Source of the DNA: Chlorella sorokiniana
Lineage: Eukaryota > Chlorophyta > Trebouxiophyceae > Chlorellales > Chlorellaceae
Assembly: GCA_025917655.1 (NCBI GenBank)
Contig: CP084611.1
Span: forward strand, 1,488,001 to 1,552,000
Length of the DNA stretch: 64,000 nt
Direction of reading: 5' to 3'
Positions 20,431-31,751 of this stretch are shown piece by piece. The notes below the pieces were generated by a model, which was given only the letters and a program-made list of their open reading frames with translations, was not told where the DNA came from and made no database searches. Every line of letters begins with the position of its first letter. The first letter of the stretch is position 1. The position numbers and the translations under genes are program-made.

Positions 20431-21703
20431 ATGGACATCGGCAGGTGAGGACGGCCCCCAGGCACAGGAGGGTTGGCGACGTGCCCGCCCGGTGCGTGCG
20501 GCGCTCCATGCTGTGCCCCCCACCCCACCCCAACCCCCCGTGCCTGCAGGTCTCTGTCCACGCGGCTGACCCCCGCAAGCTGGAGGTCGCCGCCAAGCCC
20601 ACCACCATGCACAGCTGGAGCAGCGAGGAGTACGTGGCCATCCACGCGCGGCGGCGGCGGCGCGCCAGCTGGTGCGCCAGAAGTCTGCCTACCCCGCCTG
20701 CCCCTACGCCTCTGACGACTCCGCCTACGACTCCAGCGACCGCGACAGCTCCTGCCTCTCGCCCTCCGACAGCGGCATCTCCATCCCGCCCGCACAGCTC
20801 CAGCCCGAGCCGCCAGAGAAGGTGGGGCCCGGGGCCTGCGGGGCCTGCCCACCGACGCCACTCACCACGGGCGGGTGCAGCGCCTTCACCACGGCCATGA
20901 AGCTTCTTTCACAAACGGCCCCTTCTCCGCCCCCAACCCCAACCCCGGCCCTCTCCCTCCTCCCCCGCAGGTCAACTACACCTACTTTGGCGCCGAGGCG
21001 TACAGCCGCGCCGCGGCGGCCAACGCCGCCGCCAAGCAGCAGCGCCACGATGCTGCAGCCCACGCGCCCTCCCCCTTTGCCGTGAGCGCGGGGGAGGGCG
21101 GCATGGCGCTGGCCCCCTCGGACCGCGTGTACCACCTGAACAGGAAGCAGGATGAGGTGGCGCAGCCCATCGGCTTCGACGCCACCGTCACCCGCAGCCG
21201 CCTGCTGCGCAAGCCCCAGGCCGAGCCAGCGGAGCGCATCGGGTTTGATCCAGCCGCGCCGCGCCTGCTGCTGCTCAAGAAGAAGCACTCTGCGCTGGCG
21301 GGCAAGGTGGGCGCCAACGACGGCCCCCTTGCTGCGGCCCCCAGCAGCGGCCCCGTCACACCCATCCAGCTGGCGGTCCGAGCTGCACCCGTTCAGCTGG
21401 CAGCCCCGGCTGCACCCGCACCCCAGGTGAGTTTCTTCACCCATGGGGGCATGACGGTGCTTGCCAATCTGAACCCCCCTGGCATGAGCCCGGGCTTGGC
21501 TGGCTGTGCTGCTACCTAACCGGGCAGGCCGCCTGCGCCGCTTGCAAGCATCCCCCACCAAGCATGCCGTTGTGCCGCTTCCTGTGCAGGCTGCGGTGGA
21601 GGCTCCCTGGGACGCGAGGGAGGCCGCCGAGGAGTGCCGCCAGCGCAAGGAGGCGCAGGTGGCGGCCAGGCGGCGCAACTCGGGCACCCCGGCCTCATTG
21701 CTT
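20431..21703 (+). CDS. Unknown Ser/Ala-rich protein
   Basis: I do not recognise the product. A short first exon (MDIGR, donor GGCAG/GTGAGG) is followed by VSVHAADPRKLEVAAKP and MHSWSSEEYVAIHARRRRR, then QLVRQKSAYPACPYASDDSA with an acidic Ser-rich stretch. After an intron comes NYTYFGAEAYSRAAAANA and then two related units, QPIGFDATVTRSRLLRKPQ and ERIGFDPAAPRLLLLKKK, which suggest an internal duplication. The last exon begins around AVEAPWDAREAAEECRQRKE. Strong G/C-ending codon use stops near 21,700. The stop is placed at about 21,703 in a shifted frame, with TGTAA 300 nt further on. Phase between the first two exons does not fit without a one-base correction. Confidence 0.45.
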
Positions 21704-22000
21704 GAGCCGCAGGCCGTGGGATTGAGGCTAGGAGTACCTGCAGAGACTCCTCAACTTCATCCCCCTCCGCCCTGTACTAACCCTGTTTGTTACCTTGTTG
21801 CCTGTCCTAACCCTCTTCATCGCCAAGCACCAGTTCCACCGAAAAGCATCCCCATGCGTTGCCCTTGCCCGTCGCCCCTCCCGCCCAGCAAACAGCCTCC
21901 ATTGCATCCCGGGTTTATGAGTTTGGGCCCCAGCGCTCGTGCGTCCCAGCCATACACACTGCTCCCTGCATTCACACAGTCTCCACACATCCGTTTGCTA

Positions 22001-22005
22001 TGTAA
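22001..22005 (+). promoter_or_regulatory. TGTAA polyadenylation signal
   Basis: A plus-strand TGTAA about 300 nt after the proposed stop of the unknown gene and 70 nt before the convergent SR-protein gene ends. Confidence 0.4.
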
Positions 22006-22072
22006 CTTCATGCATCCAAAGAGCGGCACAGTGCAGGGGCATGCGACAACCGCGCCAGGCAAGGGCTGCGTC

Positions 22073-23984
22073 CTAGCCCTGCTGCTGCTTGGCGCGCCTG
22101 GCCGCCAGCGCTCGCTCCCGCCACGAGTGCACGGCGCTGCCGCCGCCGCCCTGCGCTGCCTGCTGCGCTGCTGCGCCTGCGCCTGCCAGCTCCTCAGCCG
22201 GCACAACCACAGCGCCCTCGGCCTCAGCCAGCGCCAGCAGGCCTGGCAGCCCAGTGGCACCGCGCCCTGCATCTGCCGCCGCCGCTGCTGCTGCTGCCGC
22301 TGCTGCTGCTGCTGGCGCGTCGGGCGCCTTGCCTGCCGGCCGGGCCAGCTGGCCGGCTGCCGGGCCGCCGCTGGTGCCGCCGCCAAAGATGGCGGCCGCG
22401 TGTGAGTCGTCGCGCTGCTGCTGCAAAGCCGCAGCGTTGCTCTGCCGGAAGGTGACGGGGTTGAGGCCAGCCAGCAGCTGCTCGTCGCCGCCGTCGGCGC
22501 CTCCCTCCGGGGCTGCCGCCCGCCCGCCGCACGCTCGCCCTCCAGCTCAGCGGTGGCGTCGAAGCGGAGCGCGTCCACTGCGCCTGCCCCGCGTCGCCGC
22601 CGCCCTCGTCTTCCTGCCGGCGCTCTGCAGAGCAGCTTGCCGCGCAGCGCCGTCTGGGCGCACCTCAACCATGCCCCTCACTCTTGCTGTGGTGCAACAG
22701 GGCTGTGTGTTGCCCTCCTCAAGCCCCCCCCATTTTCCGCGCAGGCTGCAAGGCAACACAGGCAGCTGGCTGCCTCTGTACGCACGCGGCCGCCAGCCCG
22801 TGGGCACCCACCCTTGCGCCTGTCGTGCGCAGCGCTGCGCTCCAGCTGGTACCGCGCCGCCGCCCGCATGCGCTGCGCCAGCGGCAGCGCAGAGTATCCA
22901 GGGATCAGCGCCTCCCAATCCTGCTGCGCGTGCTGCCCACCGCGACCGGAAGCGCCGCCACTGCCGCCGCGCGCCCTGCCGCCCGTTCGCACCGCCCGAG
23001 GCCTGCGCTCTCCCCACGCCGGCCCCGCTGGCGCTGTGGTCCCTCCGCTGCGCGTGCTGTGCCGACCGGCGCTTCTGCTCCGGGACGCGGCGCGCCGGTG
23101 TCGCTGGCGGCTGCGGCTGCGCCCGCCAGCCCTCCCCCGCTCCCTGCTGCGGCTGCGGCTGCGGCTGCGGCGTCCACGCTCCTCACTTCGGCCCCTGCTC
23201 CTGCTCCTGCTCCTGCCGCGGCGCGCCTCGCCCGCCCTTCGCTCCTGCCCCTGCTCCGGCTCCTGCTTCGCCGCCGCCCAGCCTCCCGCTGCTGCAGCTC
23301 GCGTTGCCGCTGCTCGCGCGCCGCTCGTCGTACAGCAGCTCAGGCAGGCCGCTGCGCCCCCGCCCTGCTCCCGCCTCAGCTGGGACAGGCGCCGCTGCAC
23401 CGCCGCCGCGGTGTCACTGTCGTACCCTGCCTCGCGCTCCTCCTGAAGCGGAACAAGGGGCAGGCACAAGGGCTGGCGTTCAACCATGCGGGGCTTTGCC
23501 GCGAGGACAGGCATGTGGGCAGCGCCGGTCGGCGTGCCTGCCTGGCTGAGCTTGCAGCCATGAGCAAATGCACGCACCCCTGCTGCCCCTGTGGCCCCCT
23601 CCTTTGCCGCCACCCCACACAAAGAACACACACACACATACACACACGCACACACACACCACCGGCATCACACACATGTGCACACACTTGCCTCCTCCTT
23701 CAGCGTGACGCCGTAGAGCGCCGCACGTATGCGGCGGTTGCGCGCCACCACATCGTCGTCGCCCTGGTCCTCGCTGAACCCGCCAGGCAGCCGCGCCTGC
23801 ACGCCGCGCCCTGCGAACCCCAGGCCCTGCATGGGAGCAGGAGGGGCATGGAGCCGCTCGGAAACAAGGCTTCAACGCGAGGGGCAGCGGCGGCGCGCGG
23901 CCTGCACACAGACCTGCTTGAACCGGGCCCCGCATCCACCCCTTGGAGGGTGGTGTACAGCTCGTGAGCCTTGTCCTCCTCCAT
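22073..23984 (-). CDS. Arg/Ser-rich nuclear protein, possibly a splicing cofactor
   Basis: The start at 23984 gives MEEDKAHELYTTLQG. The frame then needs one extra base in the run at 23928-23931 to continue into ARFKQGLGFAGRGVQARLP, FSEDQGDDDVVARNRRIR and ALYGVTLKEEA. After an intron with a CA microsatellite come EEREAGYDSDTAAAVQRRL and a long RS-dipeptide region (RGRSRSRSRGRSEERG and similar), as in SR-type splicing factors. DWEALIPGYSALPLAQRMRA follows, then a C-terminal exon with LLAALKPVTFRQSN-like residues, a poly-Ala stretch and WRERALAARRAKQQQG. The two conserved-looking ends flank the RS domain. I cannot name the family with confidence. The role in pre-mRNA processing is inferred only from the RS repeats. 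Confidence 0.6.
23626..23660. repeat. (CA)n microsatellite
   Basis: A CA dinucleotide array with few interruptions in an intron of the SR-rich gene. On the coding strand it reads as GT repeats. Confidence 0.85.
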
Positions 23985-25548
23985 GGCTGGCACACAGCAC
24001 AGTGCAGCAGGCCAAAGCTGGCACCTGCGGCGGCCGGCAGGCGGGAGCGGGCAGGCGGGTTTGTTGGTAAACCGGGTCGTTCTTGAGCACTGCACAGCCC
24101 TCGACAAATCTTTGTGATGCATCGACTCATGATTGCTTACCACTGGATCACGGCGTGCTTGGAACTGGTTATCAAAGGTGCCGACGGTCGGGGCGTTGTA
24201 TGGAAGCGGCCATAGAGTAATGAATTTTCGTTGCAAACATACAGGCTCACTTATAACATGCAAGCGCTGTCCTTAATGTGAGATGGGTGACGTGCGAGAG
24301 CGGCGGCAAGGCGGGCAGCGTGATGCTCAGCATGGGCTCTGTATCTTTCTGAACAACTGGCCACTTCAAACCACTGACATGATGCAGGTCAAGCATGGTC
24401 GATGCTCGGAAGATAATTATCTCAGCCGTGCAGGCTTTGTCAGCCGTGCAGCAGTTCAGACAAGCGCAACGCATGCCTCATGCGTAACGCCCGCCCGCCT
24501 TGCGCAGCGCAGCCGGCATGGCCCGCCACTGCTTTGAGGCCGCCCCGGTCCAGGGGCTGATGGATGCGCACTTGCTGCAGGGAAGGATCAGAGTGCAGAG
24601 ACACTCCCTAACAATGTGCAGCAGGACGAGCAAGGCTATTTAGCAGGCTTATGATAGGTCGGACAGGTTTTGAGTACACCAGTGCTGGGCCCTCCACCCA
24701 CCTAACAGTGTCCTGCCCCTGCTTCGGAAGGTCTTGCAGGTTCGCCACTCAGAAAGCGCCAGCCAGAAGTCCGCATGCTCTGGGCGGCGGCGGAAGTGGG
24801 CGGCGGCAGAAGTTCAGCCCCGACCTTGACGACAGCAGTCTCCCTTGGCCGCTGTTCCAGTTGCGGCGATGGGGGTTCACCTGGCTGGGCCAACCAGTTC
24901 AAGGCTATCGTCTTGAGAAGGAGGCGCTGTAGCAGGTGGGGCTTCACCATCTGGTGACCCCAACCACGGTCCAAGTGGACATGCAGTCCGCTTGTATGCT
25001 TCATTGCTGCCATCAGCATTGCTGTGTGTGTTTCATGCTGTTTGCTACGCTGGCTGAATAGCTTGACGTGCAAACCCAGGGCGCATGCATGCCTGCTGAT
25101 GAGGCAAACTGAGTGGTCATTTTTGGCGGCGGCAGCGGGCCGGCAGCAGGACAGCCAAGCCCAGGCTCTTTGCACGCGTGCCTCCAACGTACGCACAGCA
25201 ACACCCAACTGAATTGCACAGCTGATTGTGCGATTGCCCGCTTGCCAGGGTTCTTGCCCCGCCTAAAAGGTGCCTGCTCAGGCAATTTGAGTAGGGAGCA
25301 CCCCTCTCTCTCAACTGCATTCTACTGGCAGTAATCTCTTGAACGCAGCGTATCTTGTGACGCCCATCACTATGATCGCAACGCGCGCTCTCGGACAACA
25401 GCAGGCAGGGCGCATTGAAGGCTTGGGAATCTGCTGAGAAGAGGCTGCATTGTCTACGGTCCCCATACGCGGCATTGCGGGCCCGCTTGCTGCGGCGCGT
25501 AGCAGCGGCAGCCGCGGCGCACGGCGCCGTCTCCTTCTTGCCAGCCAC
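23985..25548. other. Intergenic stretch of 1.56 kb
   Basis: No gene is supported. Short frames on both strands lack codon bias and recognisable motifs. It holds the 5' flanks of the divergent SR-rich gene (-) and large gene A (+), so it may contain promoters of both. Confidence 0.4.
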
Positions 25549-28500
25549 ATGGAGGTAGAGCAGCAAGCCGGTGGCCGGTGTCACAGCTTGATAGGTGAAC
25601 CATCGCAAGGCCTGACAGGAAGGCCTGCAGCAGTTGACGATGCACTTGGAGCTGGGTGGGCACCTGCCGATACTTCGATGCCTGAAGGTGTGACGCCGCC
25701 TGCCACCCAAGTGCTTTGTTGCAGTGCCGCGTCGCGAATCGCGGGGTTCACTTGATAACTCTCCTGCTTCAGGCGAGGCAGGCGCAACGGTCGCGGTTGA
25801 GGGAATGCTGGCGGACGCCCCTGATGCAGCGGAACTGGCTCCACAGCTTGGCCACGGGACCCGGCAATGCGACCAGGCTCAGCAGGGGCTAGACCAGCCT
25901 GCGACACCTGCATGCGACAACGTTGCTGGAGACGCGCTCTGCCCGGGTATGCAGCCGAGGCCGGTCGCAGAAGGGGCCGCAGCGGCGGCCACGCTGCCGC
26001 CGCCGGCAGAGGTGGCGGAGCAGGCGGCGCGGCAGGGCCCGTCGGATGGCGCTGGGGAGCGTGCGCAGCAGGGATCGCATTCTTCGGGGAGCCTGCAGGC
26101 CGGCCTTGCCGCAGCGGTGCCCTCCCAAGCAGCCCTAGCGCTGCCCGACGGGCGGGAGGCCGTCCAGGTTTTGGTGCTGGCGCCCCTGCTGGCTGCACGG
26201 CAGGCGGGAGCACGGCCGGCTCCCTCCGCTGGACTCTGCGCCGAAGGCGCTGCAGGCGTATACACGTTTGGCGAGCCCAGGCCTGATGCGGGGCAAGGCC
26301 TGAAGGGCAGCTGGCTGGCCCGGCATGTCCCGCCCTGGCCGGGCCGCCTTGCCCGCCCGCCGATCAGGCAGCGCCACAGGCGGCCAAGCACAGCCGCGCC
26401 AGCGCCAAGCTCGGCGTCGGCCTCCCCGTCGCCGCGCGGGCCTCAGACGGCCGGCTGCTGCCGCTGGGCGTCAGTGAGATGGGCCCCAGCGGCAGGTTCC
26501 GCCTGCGCATGAAGCTGGGGCAGGCAAGTGGGGCGCAGCCGCCCGCGGCATGGGCATGGGGCTGGGCAGCGTGCGCCGCCCGCTGCACCCCGCAGGCACG
26601 CCTTGCTGCTGGGGTGTTGCCTGGCAGTGCCTGTCCAAATGCTTCACTCCGCCCCCTGTGCCCCTGGCTGCCCCCTGCAGGGCCAGCCTCAGCTGCGCGT
26701 CTCCGGCTACGGCTCCGAGGCGCTGGCGGCCGCCGCTACGACCACGCCCGCATCTGGCAGGCGCTGCAGCCGGTGCAGGCGGCCGCCCGGGAGCAGGGCC
26801 TGCCTGGTGCGCCGCTGCTGCAGCTGTCGGCGGCGACGGCAGAGCTGGCGGGGCAGCTGAACGGCGACGCGGGGCGTATGCGGCGGACGCGGCGCTGTTG
26901 GGCAGGCTGGGGGTTGCGGGCGGGAGCAGCTGGAGGAGCACCTGCAGGCGGCGCAGCTGCAGGGCTGGGTGCCGTGGGCGCCGCCGCCGCCGCAGGGCTC
27001 GGCTGCGCTGCTGCGCCGGGACAACACCACCCGCTACGTGGGCGTGGCCCGCATCACTAACAGCACCAAGCTCGCAGCAGCTATCACAGGTGGGGGTGGG
27101 GTGGCCGTGGAAGGGGTGGGCAGGGGAGGGCAGGGTGGGTGGGTGTGGATTGGGTGGGTGGGTAGAGGAAGTGGGGTGCGTCTGCCTGGCAGATTACAAA
27201 CAGTACAAGACAAGGCAACCATGCTTGCATTGTTTCTCCCCAGCGCATTATTTGCGAGCTCTGCCCCCCTTCCTCCCGCAGTGGACGCCTGCCGAGAGCA
27301 CCTCGGCTCTTTCAGCACTGCAGCCGAGGCGGCGGTGGTGCGCGATGTGGGCATCATCTGGAAGCAGCTGCAAGGTGGGCGGGCGGAGGAGTGGCACGCT
27401 GGCCGCACCTCTCCCTGCGCACAATTTGCCACCAAGGAAACTTGCCGCGATGCCTGCTGCCACAGCATCCGGCCATCCTGCTTGCATGCGGACCGACCGA
27501 CATGCGCTTCCTGCCGGCGGCGCTGCAGGCATGCGTGGGGACACCCCCTCAACCTGCCGCACCTGGGGCTGGACAAGGACCCGCTGCTGGTGGCAGAGGT
27601 GCGTGTGTGTGTGTGGGGGGGGGGGGGGGCGCGCGCGGCTTTCTGGGACAGCGCTGCGGGTTTGCCTGGTGTCCCGCACACGGGTTGCGCAGAGCCGGAC
27701 ACGGGCCCAGAACCTGCCACGCACAACTCGCGCTTGCGGGAGGCATGACACAGCGCTGCGCCCCCTCTTCCCTGCAGCTGCGGGAAGCGCCCGACGTGGC
27801 TGCGCTGCGGGAGGTGCTGTCCCGCTGGGTGCCCGCCAACCTGGCGGACGTGGTGTCCTGCCTGCCGGAGGCGCGGGCGGCGGGGGCAGACGGGCAGCGG
27901 GTGAGCCTGGGAGGGGGCTGGGGCAGGCAGCGCGGCTTGTGTGGGAATTGGGGTTGCTTGCCAACAGTTTGCCATCAATCTGACGAGAAGGGGTACGGCT
28001 GGCAGGGGCGGTTTTCTGGCTGATCGGCTTCCGCGCACGACCCCAACACGACGGAAGGCCCCAAAGCGAAGGCCGATCCCACAGCTATCCACCCCCTTTG
28101 TGCCACCCGCCCTGCCCTCCAGCCGCCACGCTGGCCGACATCCTGCTGGCGACGGTGGGCGCAGGATGCGAGGCTGCCGGCCCCAACAGCAGCAGCAGCG
28201 CAGGCACAGCCCGCGAGGCTGTTGGGGATGAGGGTGTCGCAGGCGCCTGGCCCTGGACTGAGGGAGGCGTTGAGCAGGCTGGCCCCCTGGCAGCCCCAGC
28301 AGCCAGGCAGAAGGAGCGCAGGCACCAGCGGCTGATGGCACGGCGGCTGGCGCAGCCGCTGCTGGTGTTGCTGCAGGGTGGGATGAGGCAGGAGGCACAG
28401 ACAATGACGGCGATGCGCAGCCCCCGCTTCCCGTAGTTGCTGCAGCCACAAAGGAGGAGGGAGCAGCAACAGATGCAGCGGAAGGGGAGGCGCCAGGCAG

Positions 28501-31087
28501 GGGCCAGGCGAACGAGGCGGCGCTGCCACCTTGGCCTGTGCTGGCGACGACGATGAGCTGGCAGGGCAGAGAAGCAGTCCCCTGCTCTGCCCCACGGAGC
28601 AGCACCAGCTGGACCAGCAGTTGGGGCCGGGGGCGCAGGCTGGCACAGCGGCAGCTGCTCGGGAGGGTCGCGAGGAGGAGGAGCAGAGCGGTGGGCTTGA
28701 ACAGCTGCGGAGGCTGGCAGCAGACATTGTGCAAGGCAGATTGATTCGCGACGGCGCAGACAGGGAGCTGGAACGAGAGCAGCAGGAGCCGCAGCAGCCG
28801 CGTGTTGACGGCCAGTCGCGCCAATGCCTGCGGTGCGGCAGCGCCAGCAAGGGCGACGCGCCGAGGGCTTCCTGGCATCGTCACCCAGCCACTGGCGCCG
28901 AATGGCTGTGCCACGCCTGCTTCCTCAAGGCCGCTGCAGAGGCCCGCCAGCAGCGGAGGCAGCAGAACCGGCAGCAGCTGGGGGACGTGCAGGGGCAAGT
29001 TGCGGACGCAGGCGACAAGCAGCCGGGGCAGCAGCTTCAGCCGGTGCAGGCCGAGCCGCAGGCTGAGCGGCAGTGCCTGCAGTGCGGCAGTGCCAGCAAG
29101 GGCAGCGGCAGGTGGGCATCCTGGCACAGCCACCCAGCCACGGGCGACAAGTGGCTGTGCCAGCCCTGCTTCCAGGCAGCACGTACAGCAGTTAAGCGGC
29201 AGCAGCGTGAGAAGGTGCAGGAGGTTGCATCCCAGCAGGAGTCAGAGGAGGAGAGGGAAACTGAGGCAGCCGCCCCCCAGCAAAGCAGTGCACCCACTGC
29301 GGCGCGCTGCATGGCGGACGGCCAGGCACCAAGGGTGTCAACAACTGGCGGCGCCACCCCGAGACCAGGGAGTTGCTGTGCCAGCGCTGCGGAGGGTACG
29401 CAGACAGACATGGCGGAGAGCTTCCTCAGCCTGCCCCGCCAGCAGCGCCGGCTGCTGCTCCCTTGCCGGATGTTCAGCATGCAGCCGCGACGCTGCAGGG
29501 CTGGCGGCACGGGCACCTCCCCAGCTTCCTGAGCCCGCCGCCAAGCGCCGGAAGGTGCAGACGCCTGCACGGGATGCCGCAGTTGGCGGCCAGCCTCATC
29601 GAGGCAGCCGCAGGCAGAAGCGCCGCAGGGTGCAGCCAGAATATGCAGCAGGATCGCCACTCCGAGGGTCGGCTGTCACCCCCTGCCTCGCACCAGCCCT
29701 CGGATACCCCCTGCCCAATGCCGCTGCTGCCACGGGCGCAGCCGGGATTCCCGGGAGCGCAGCAGCGGAGGCTGCCGCTGGGTCGGCGCCCGCCGAAAGG
29801 GTAGGGGCATGCTGCGGCGTCGTGCTTGCCAAGCCCACGGACGCCGTGGGATGGTTGCTCGCCGGCATGTGTGCAGCGCGTGTGAACCTTGCGCTCCCCA
29901 CTGCCAGTCAGAACCCCCACCCCAACCCCTACACCCACCACCGCCGCCAACCTGTCCCCTTTCCTTGACTCAGCCGTGGAGGTCGAGGTGGATGCCCCCG
30001 CTCTGCACTCTCATTGCCTAGCTCTGCCAGGTAGGACAGTCGGCATGTGTCGCTCCAAAGCTTTCGAATGGCCCCGCACTTCACTTCCCTTTGCTCCTGT
30101 GCATGGCCAGGCAGCGCCGCGCCGCCCAGGCCCCCACCCTTCCCACCCACCCGCCCGCAGTGGCTGTTGCCGCTGAGCTGACTGGGCTGCCGGGCGGCGG
30201 CGGCGGGCGTGTGTATCTGCGGGATGCGCGCGGCGGCCAGCATTGGATCTCGTCGCTTGTGAGGGGCAGGCTGGAGGCAGAGAGTGAGAGGGAAAGGAGG
30301 GCTGTGTGGTGCCCCGCTGTCAGCAGCTCTGGTGCTGAGGGGGTGGTGGAAGACTTGGGAGGGCCGCCTGCACTCTCCACGCCTTTTCCACCTGACCGCC
30401 CCCAAGCTGCTCCTCTCCTTGTTGCACCGCCCTGCAGAGCTGTTTGCCACGCTGGGCGTGCGTGATGGAGACCGCCTGCTGCTGCACTGCCGCGGCCCAC
30501 CCGCTGCTGCCGCCAAGCAGCTGCCGCTGATTGCGGCGGTGCGCCTGCCACGCACGCTGCCAGCTGAGGAGGTGCTGCAGGAGGGAGCGCGGGCAGCCCG
30601 AGCCTCGACCCCGGGAGTGCATGTACAGCAGGGCCAAGCAGCGCCGGGCTCGGCAGCCGACTGCTGCGCAAGCGGCCTGGAGGCTGTGGGCGGCGGCGGC
30701 GGTGCCCAGCAGAGGGAGCAGCCGCAGCTGTTTGATCTGCTGATGCAGGCGTCGCACCAGCCGGCGGTTGCGGCCGAGGGGCTCACCGGAGACCTGGTGG
30801 CCAGCTTCTGCCTGGCGTACCTGCAAGACCTCTCCCAGCAGCAGCAGGACGCTTGGGTGAGAGCCGGCGCTGGCCTGCCCCAATGGCTGACCTGCCCGCC
30901 CACTACCCAGCATGCTTGGCTGCCGTCTTCAGGCTAGTTGACTGTCGTCCCATGTGCACCCCCCCACCCCCCACCCCCACCCCCCAAGAAACAGGACTTC
31001 CGCCTCCGCTTGCTGCTGCAGCATAGGCGGCACAGCTCAGCCGCGCATGCCGTTCAGGCGGCGCTGCGCAAGGCAGGCCTGGATTGA
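25549..31087 (+). CDS. Gene A: AP2-like, GATA-like fingers and B3-like domain protein
   Basis: A probable multidomain DNA-binding protein. Start 25549 (MEVEQQAGGRCHSLI) joins the second exon in frame (ATAG/GTGAAC ... CTTCAG/GC gives GEAGATVAVEG). Two AP2-like repeats follow a long Ala/Pro/Gln-rich region: GRFRLRMKLG with SGYGSEALAAAAYDHARIW (about 26,480-26,770), and TRYVGVARI with EHLGSFSTAAEAAVVRDVG (27,030-27,380). LNLPHLGLDKDPLLVAEL and PDVAALREVLSRWVPANL come next. Three C2C2 fingers lie at 28,827-28,924, 29,070-29,172 and 29,288-29,420 (CLRCGSASKG, CLQCGSASKG, CTHCGALHGG; each with WxxHPxT/ET and a second CxxC). A B3-like domain spans about 29,970-30,560 (GGGRVYLRDARGGQHW, ELFATLGVRDGDRLLLH). 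A helical tail (GLTGDLVASFCLAYLQDL) ends at TGA 31085-31087. Frame jumps are frequent. Gene B is an inverted paralogue. Confidence 0.7.
27599..27629 (+). repeat. GT microsatellite plus G-run at an intron donor
   Basis: The intron following the LLVAE exon of gene A begins GTGCGTGTGTGTG and passes straight into a run of about 15 G. The splice donor is thus the first unit of the dinucleotide array. Confidence 0.75.
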
Positions 31088-31313
31088 GGCCTGGGCAGGG
31101 CCCACCCTTGCTTGGTCTATGCAGGCCACTCCTGCTGATTGCCCTCGTCACAACGCTGCAGCTCAGTTTCCACCATCGTATTTGATGCAGCCGAGCTGCA
31201 AACGTGGACATCTTGCCCGTGCTTTGCTGTTCAGCCCTTGCGCTCGCCAGACCTCTCATGCCCCCTGGCCCGGCTCGCGCCTCACCTCCTCGACCACTGC
31301 ACAGCAGGCAAGG

Positions 31314-31318
31314 TGTAA
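31314..31318 (+). promoter_or_regulatory. TGTAA polyadenylation signal for gene A
   Basis: A plus-strand TGTAA 227 nt after the gene A stop, at a plausible distance for its 3' end. Confidence 0.4.
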
Positions 31319-31384
31319 AGACCTCGCCTGGGCGCATGCACGGCAGCAGGTGTGTCAGCCCTGCATCTCCTCCTGTCATCTCAC

Positions 31385-31580
31385 CCTTTGCAAACTCCGT
31401 CGTGCCCGCCTCATCCTCGCTCCCGGGCTCCTCCTGCCCAGGGGCGCGGTCCGTGGGATCTGTGGCCAGCGCAGCTGTCACGTGCGGCGGCAGCGGTGCC
31501 TCGGGGGCCACGCCTGGCTCCTCTGGTGGCCTTGGTGCGTGCTCCCCCTCAGGCTCAGGTGCTGGCTCGCTAGGGGGCTC
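31385..31580 (-). CDS. Candidate orphan acidic exon
   Basis: On the minus strand an acceptor-like CTTTCTGCAG precedes an open stretch encoding EPPSEPAPEPEGEHAPRPP and later DPTDRAPGQEEPGSEDEAG, ending in TEFAK before GTGAGA. G/C-ending codons and an acidic Pro-rich composition suggest coding. I could not connect it with certainty to other exons. It may be a 3' exon of the unknown gene upstream on the minus strand (31.75-34.2 kb). It lies within the downstream region of convergent gene A. Confidence 0.3.
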
Positions 31581-31751
31581 CTGCAGAAAGAGAGCGCCTC
31601 CAGCACCGGCGTGCTTGCACCCCTCTGCCCTGGCTTCAAACCGGACACGCGTGACGTGACGTGGCGGCAGCGCCCGGCACCTTGCCGTTGTGGACCCACC
31701 TTGGACGCCCGGGTTCTTGCATACGGGCAGCGCCAGGGCCTAATGGACACA

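Noticed and set aside
21771-21830. CCTAACCC-like repeats suggesting an interstitial telomere
   Set aside because: The copies are scattered and imperfect and do not match the TTTAGGG unit in tandem.
22089-23549. Plus-strand Cys/Ala/Pro-rich open frame
   Set aside because: It is antisense to the RS-repeat region; the Cys richness is the complement of Arg/Ser codons.
27034-29133. Minus-strand open frame of about 699 codons
   Set aside because: It is antisense to gene A, whose sense strand carries the AP2-like and finger motifs; the composition is typical of a shadow frame.
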